Shown piece by piece: positions 62,041 through 64,000 of a stretch of 64,000 bases of DNA (position 1 is the stretch's first letter; every line of letters begins with the position of its first letter). The stretch covers positions 2,173,001 through 2,237,000 of the forward strand of contig NZ_CP071604.1 of NCBI RefSeq assembly GCF_017357225.1. The letters are read 5' to 3'. The notes beneath the pieces are model-generated. The model made no database searches. It was not told the DNA's origin and saw only the letters and a program-made list of their open reading frames with translations. This stretch comes from Rhizobium binae. GTDB lineage: Bacteria; Pseudomonadota; Alphaproteobacteria; Rhizobiales; Rhizobiaceae. The position numbers and the translations under genes were made by a program.

Positions 62041-63402
62041 ATGGAACGAACTTGTCTTGCCGTCATCCTTGCCGCCGGTGACAGCACGCGGATGAAATCC
62101 TCGAAATCGAAAGTGCTGCATCCGGTCGCCGGACGGCCGATGATCGCCCATGTGGTCGAGGCGGTCGCCTCTGCCGGCATCTCCTCCGTTGCCCTCGTCG
62201 TCGGCCGCAACGCCGAGGAGGTGGCAAAGGCGGCAAGCATCGACGGTGTCGGCATCGAAGCCTATCTGCAGCAGGAGCGCCTTGGCACTGGTCATGCGGT
62301 GCTGGCGGCGCGCGAGGCGATCGCCAGGGGCTATGACGATGTCCTCGTCACCTATGGTGACGTGCCGCTGCAGACCGACGGACCGCTCAAGGCCGCTCGC
62401 CAGGGACTGGCCGAAGGCAGTGATGTCGTCGTCATCGGTTTCCACACCGACCGCCCGACCGGCTATGGCCGCCTGCTCGTCACGGACGGCGAACTCATCG
62501 CCATCCGCGAGGAGAAGGACGCCACCGACGCCGAACGTACTGTGACTTGGTGCAACAGCGGACTGATGGCGATCAACGGTCGCAAGGCGCTCGATCTTCT
62601 CTCACGCATCGGCAATGCCAATGCCAAGGGTGAATTCTATCTGACCGATCTCGTCGAGATCGCCCGTTCGCTCGGCGGCCGCGTCACCGCCGTCGACGCT
62701 CCTGAAATCGAGATGACCGGCTGCAACAATCGCGCCGAACTTGCCGTCATCGAACGCTTTTGGCAGGAGCGTCGCCGCCGTGAGATGATGCTGGCCGGCG
62801 TTACGATGATCGCGCCGGAAACGGTGTTTCTCTCCTACGACACGGTCATCGGCCAGGACGCGCTGATTGAGCCGAACGTCGTCTTCGGCCCCGGTGCGGT
62901 GATCGACAGCGGCGCCGTCATTCATGCCTTCTCCCATATCGAAGGCGCCCATGTCAGCGAAGGCGCAACCGTCGGGCCCTTCGCGCGGCTGCGGCCGGGT
63001 GCCGATCTCGCCAACGGTTCGAAGGTCGGCAATTTCTGCGAGATCAAGAACGGCCGGATCGGCGAGGGCGCCAAGGTCAACCATCTGACTTATATCGGCG
63101 ATGCTGTTGTCGGTGCCGGCAGCAACATCGGCGCCGGCACGATCACCTGCAATTATGACGGCGTCAACAAGAGCGAAACGGTCATCGGGGAAAACGCCTT
63201 CATCGGCTCCAACTCCTCGCTGGTGGCGCCGGTGACGATCGGCGACGGCGCCTATATCGCCTCGGGCAGCGTCATAACAGCCAACGTGCCGGCCGATGCG
63301 CTGGCGCTCGGCCGCGCCCGTCAGGAGATCAAGCCCGGCCGCGCAACGCTGCTGCGTGAACGCGCGCTCGCGATCAAGGCTGCAAAGAAGGCGAAGGGCT
63401 GA
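62041..63402 (+). CDS. glmU: bifunctional UDP-GlcNAc pyrophosphorylase / glucosamine-1-P acetyltransferase
   Basis: A 453-residue enzyme of normal length. Residues 1-230 are the uridylyltransferase domain, with the nucleotide loop [24 protein letters not shown] (positions 9-32; the usual Pro before Lys is Ser here). Residues about 250-450 are a left-handed beta-helix acetyltransferase ([41 protein letters not shown]). It makes UDP-N-acetylglucosamine for cell wall, LPS and Nod-factor-type products. GGAG before the ATG fixes the start. It is followed by glmS in the same direction. Confidence 0.95.
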   Translation: MERTCLAVILAAGDSTRMKSSKSKVLHPVAGRPMIAHVVEAVASAGISSVALVVGRNAEEVAKAASIDGVGIEAYLQQERLGTGHAVLAAREAIARGYDDVLVTYGDVPLQTDGPLKAARQGLAEGSDVVVIGFHTDRPTGYGRLLVTDGELIAIREEKDATDAERTVTWCNSGLMAINGRKALDLLSRIGNANAKGEFYLTDLVEIARSLGGRVTAVDAPEIEMTGCNNRAELAVIERFWQERRRREMMLAGVTMIAPETVFLSYDTVIGQDALIEPNVVFGPGAVIDSGAVIHAFSHIEGAHVSEGATVGPFARLRPGADLANGSKVGNFCEIKNGRIGEGAKVNHLTYIGDAVVGAGSNIGAGTITCNYDGVNKSETVIGENAFIGSNSSLVAPVTIGDGAYIASGSVITANVPADALALGRARQEIKPGRATLLRERALAIKAAKKAKG

Positions 63403-63513
63403 GGCTGCTTTCCGTAACCGGCGGAAATTGAAAGTGACCGCCGAGGCCATTGAGAAATAAGCAGGAATCATTAGGACTGGCCTCGTTATCGAAGCCTTTT
63501 ATGGGGATATTGC

Positions 63514-64000
63514 ATGTGCGGCATTGTCGGGATCGTCGGAACTCAGCCTGTTGCCGGGCGCCTGGTGGATGCACTGAAGCGTCTCGAATATCGCGGTTAC
63601 GATTCCGCCGGTGTCGCCACCATCCATGAGGGGATGATGGATCGCCGTCGCGCCGAGGGAAAGCTTTTTAACCTTGAAAAGCGCCTCGATGCGGAGCCGT
63701 TGCCCGGCACCGTCGGCATTGCCCATACACGCTGGGCAACGCACGGAGTTCCCAATGAGACCAATGCTCATCCGCACTTTGTTGAAGGGGTTGCCGTCGT
63801 CCATAACGGCATTATCGAGAATTTCTCCGAGCTTCGCGATGAATTGACTGGAGAAGGGGCGGTCTTCGATACCCAGACCGATACGGAAGTCGTCGCCCAG
63901 TTGATGGCGAAATATCTGCGCGAGGGCCTGGAGCCGCGTGCGGCCATGCTGAAGATGCTGAACCGGGTGACCGGCGCCTATGCGCTGGCCGTCATGCTCA
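63514..64000 (+). CDS. glmS: glucosamine-6-phosphate synthase (5-prime part)
   Basis: The first 162 residues of a protein that runs off the window. MCGIVGIVG at the start exposes the catalytic Cys after Met removal. LEYRGYDSAGVA, THTRWATHG-like (IAHTRWATHG), HNGIIENF and TDTEVVAQL are the glutamine-amidotransferase type II blocks. GlmS makes glucosamine-6-phosphate from fructose-6-phosphate and glutamine, the step before GlmU. 111 bases separate it from glmU, and no riboswitch-like structure was noticed there. The C-terminal isomerase domain lies outside the window. Confidence 0.95.
   Translation, partial: MCGIVGIVGTQPVAGRLVDALKRLEYRGYDSAGVATIHEGMMDRRRAEGKLFNLEKRLDAEPLPGTVGIAHTRWATHGVPNETNAHPHFVEGVAVVHNGIIENFSELRDELTGEGAVFDTQTDTEVVAQLMAKYLREGLEPRAAMLKMLNRVTGAYALAVML

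Noticed and set aside
63403..63513. Possible glmS ribozyme or riboswitch
   Set aside because: The glmS ribozyme is known from Firmicutes and no matching core or pairing was seen in this 111-base gap.

Overview
The window looks like a chromosomal segment of a fast-growing Rhizobium (R. etli / R. leguminosarum type). The indicators are high GC, two DUF982 proteins, a phosphatidylcholine synthase of the rhizobial type, an EcfG-type (GGAAC-N17-GTT) promoter, GC-rich intergenic palindromes, and seven ABC transport systems with their own regulators. The assignment rests on gene content only. No tRNA, rRNA, CRISPR array or intact mobile element was seen. One IS5-type transposase scrap is present.

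Layout. 0.1-14.3 kb is a mixed accessory stretch. It holds a DUF3237 protein with a divergent LysR regulator, a flavin monooxygenase, an unknown basic protein, a CadC-like TPR regulator next to a cupin, two class III nucleotide cyclases with different sensory domains, an ABC exporter, an AraC/GyrI regulator, two DUF982 proteins and several very small genes. 14.3-22.8 kb is a coherent catabolic unit. It contains an SsuABC-like importer, a cytosine-deaminase-like amidohydrolase, a GlcD-like FAD oxidase, an NAD(P)H oxidoreductase and a RidA, all in one minus-strand operon; a divergent LysR regulator; and a separate creatininase-family gene. Both minus-strand promoters carry the same 36-bp inverted-repeat site, so they probably form one LysR regulon acting on a cyclic nitrogen compound.

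23.6-31.2 kb is a sugar unit: ThuA, a Gfo/Idh/MocA dehydrogenase and a ROK repressor on the minus strand, and a CUT1 importer on the plus strand. 31.2-34.4 kb is a hexuronate/aldarate unit (gntR, mannonate dehydratase, KdgD). It lies beside a scar in which the start of a peptide-type binding protein is fused in frame to the end of a peptide-type ATPase, so the cognate importer has been deleted. 35.0-43.3 kb is a second CUT1 unit with a LacI regulator and an unrecognised 839-residue protein that may be a carbohydrate-active enzyme.

43.3-51.7 kb holds small stress-type genes, a MacAB-like export system, an orphan GntR regulator, ferredoxin-NADP reductase, phosphatidylcholine synthase and a quinone oxidoreductase. 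51.8-56.5 kb is a BMP-family (nucleoside-type) importer. 56.6-62.0 kb is a ytfQRT-yjfF-like sugar importer with its own GntR regulator. The window ends with glmU and the first part of glmS, which make UDP-N-acetylglucosamine.

The two most unusual items are the two-promoter LysR regulon at 14.3-22.8 kb and the deletion fusion at 34.06-34.39 kb. The 839-residue protein at 36.2 kb is the best single unknown.
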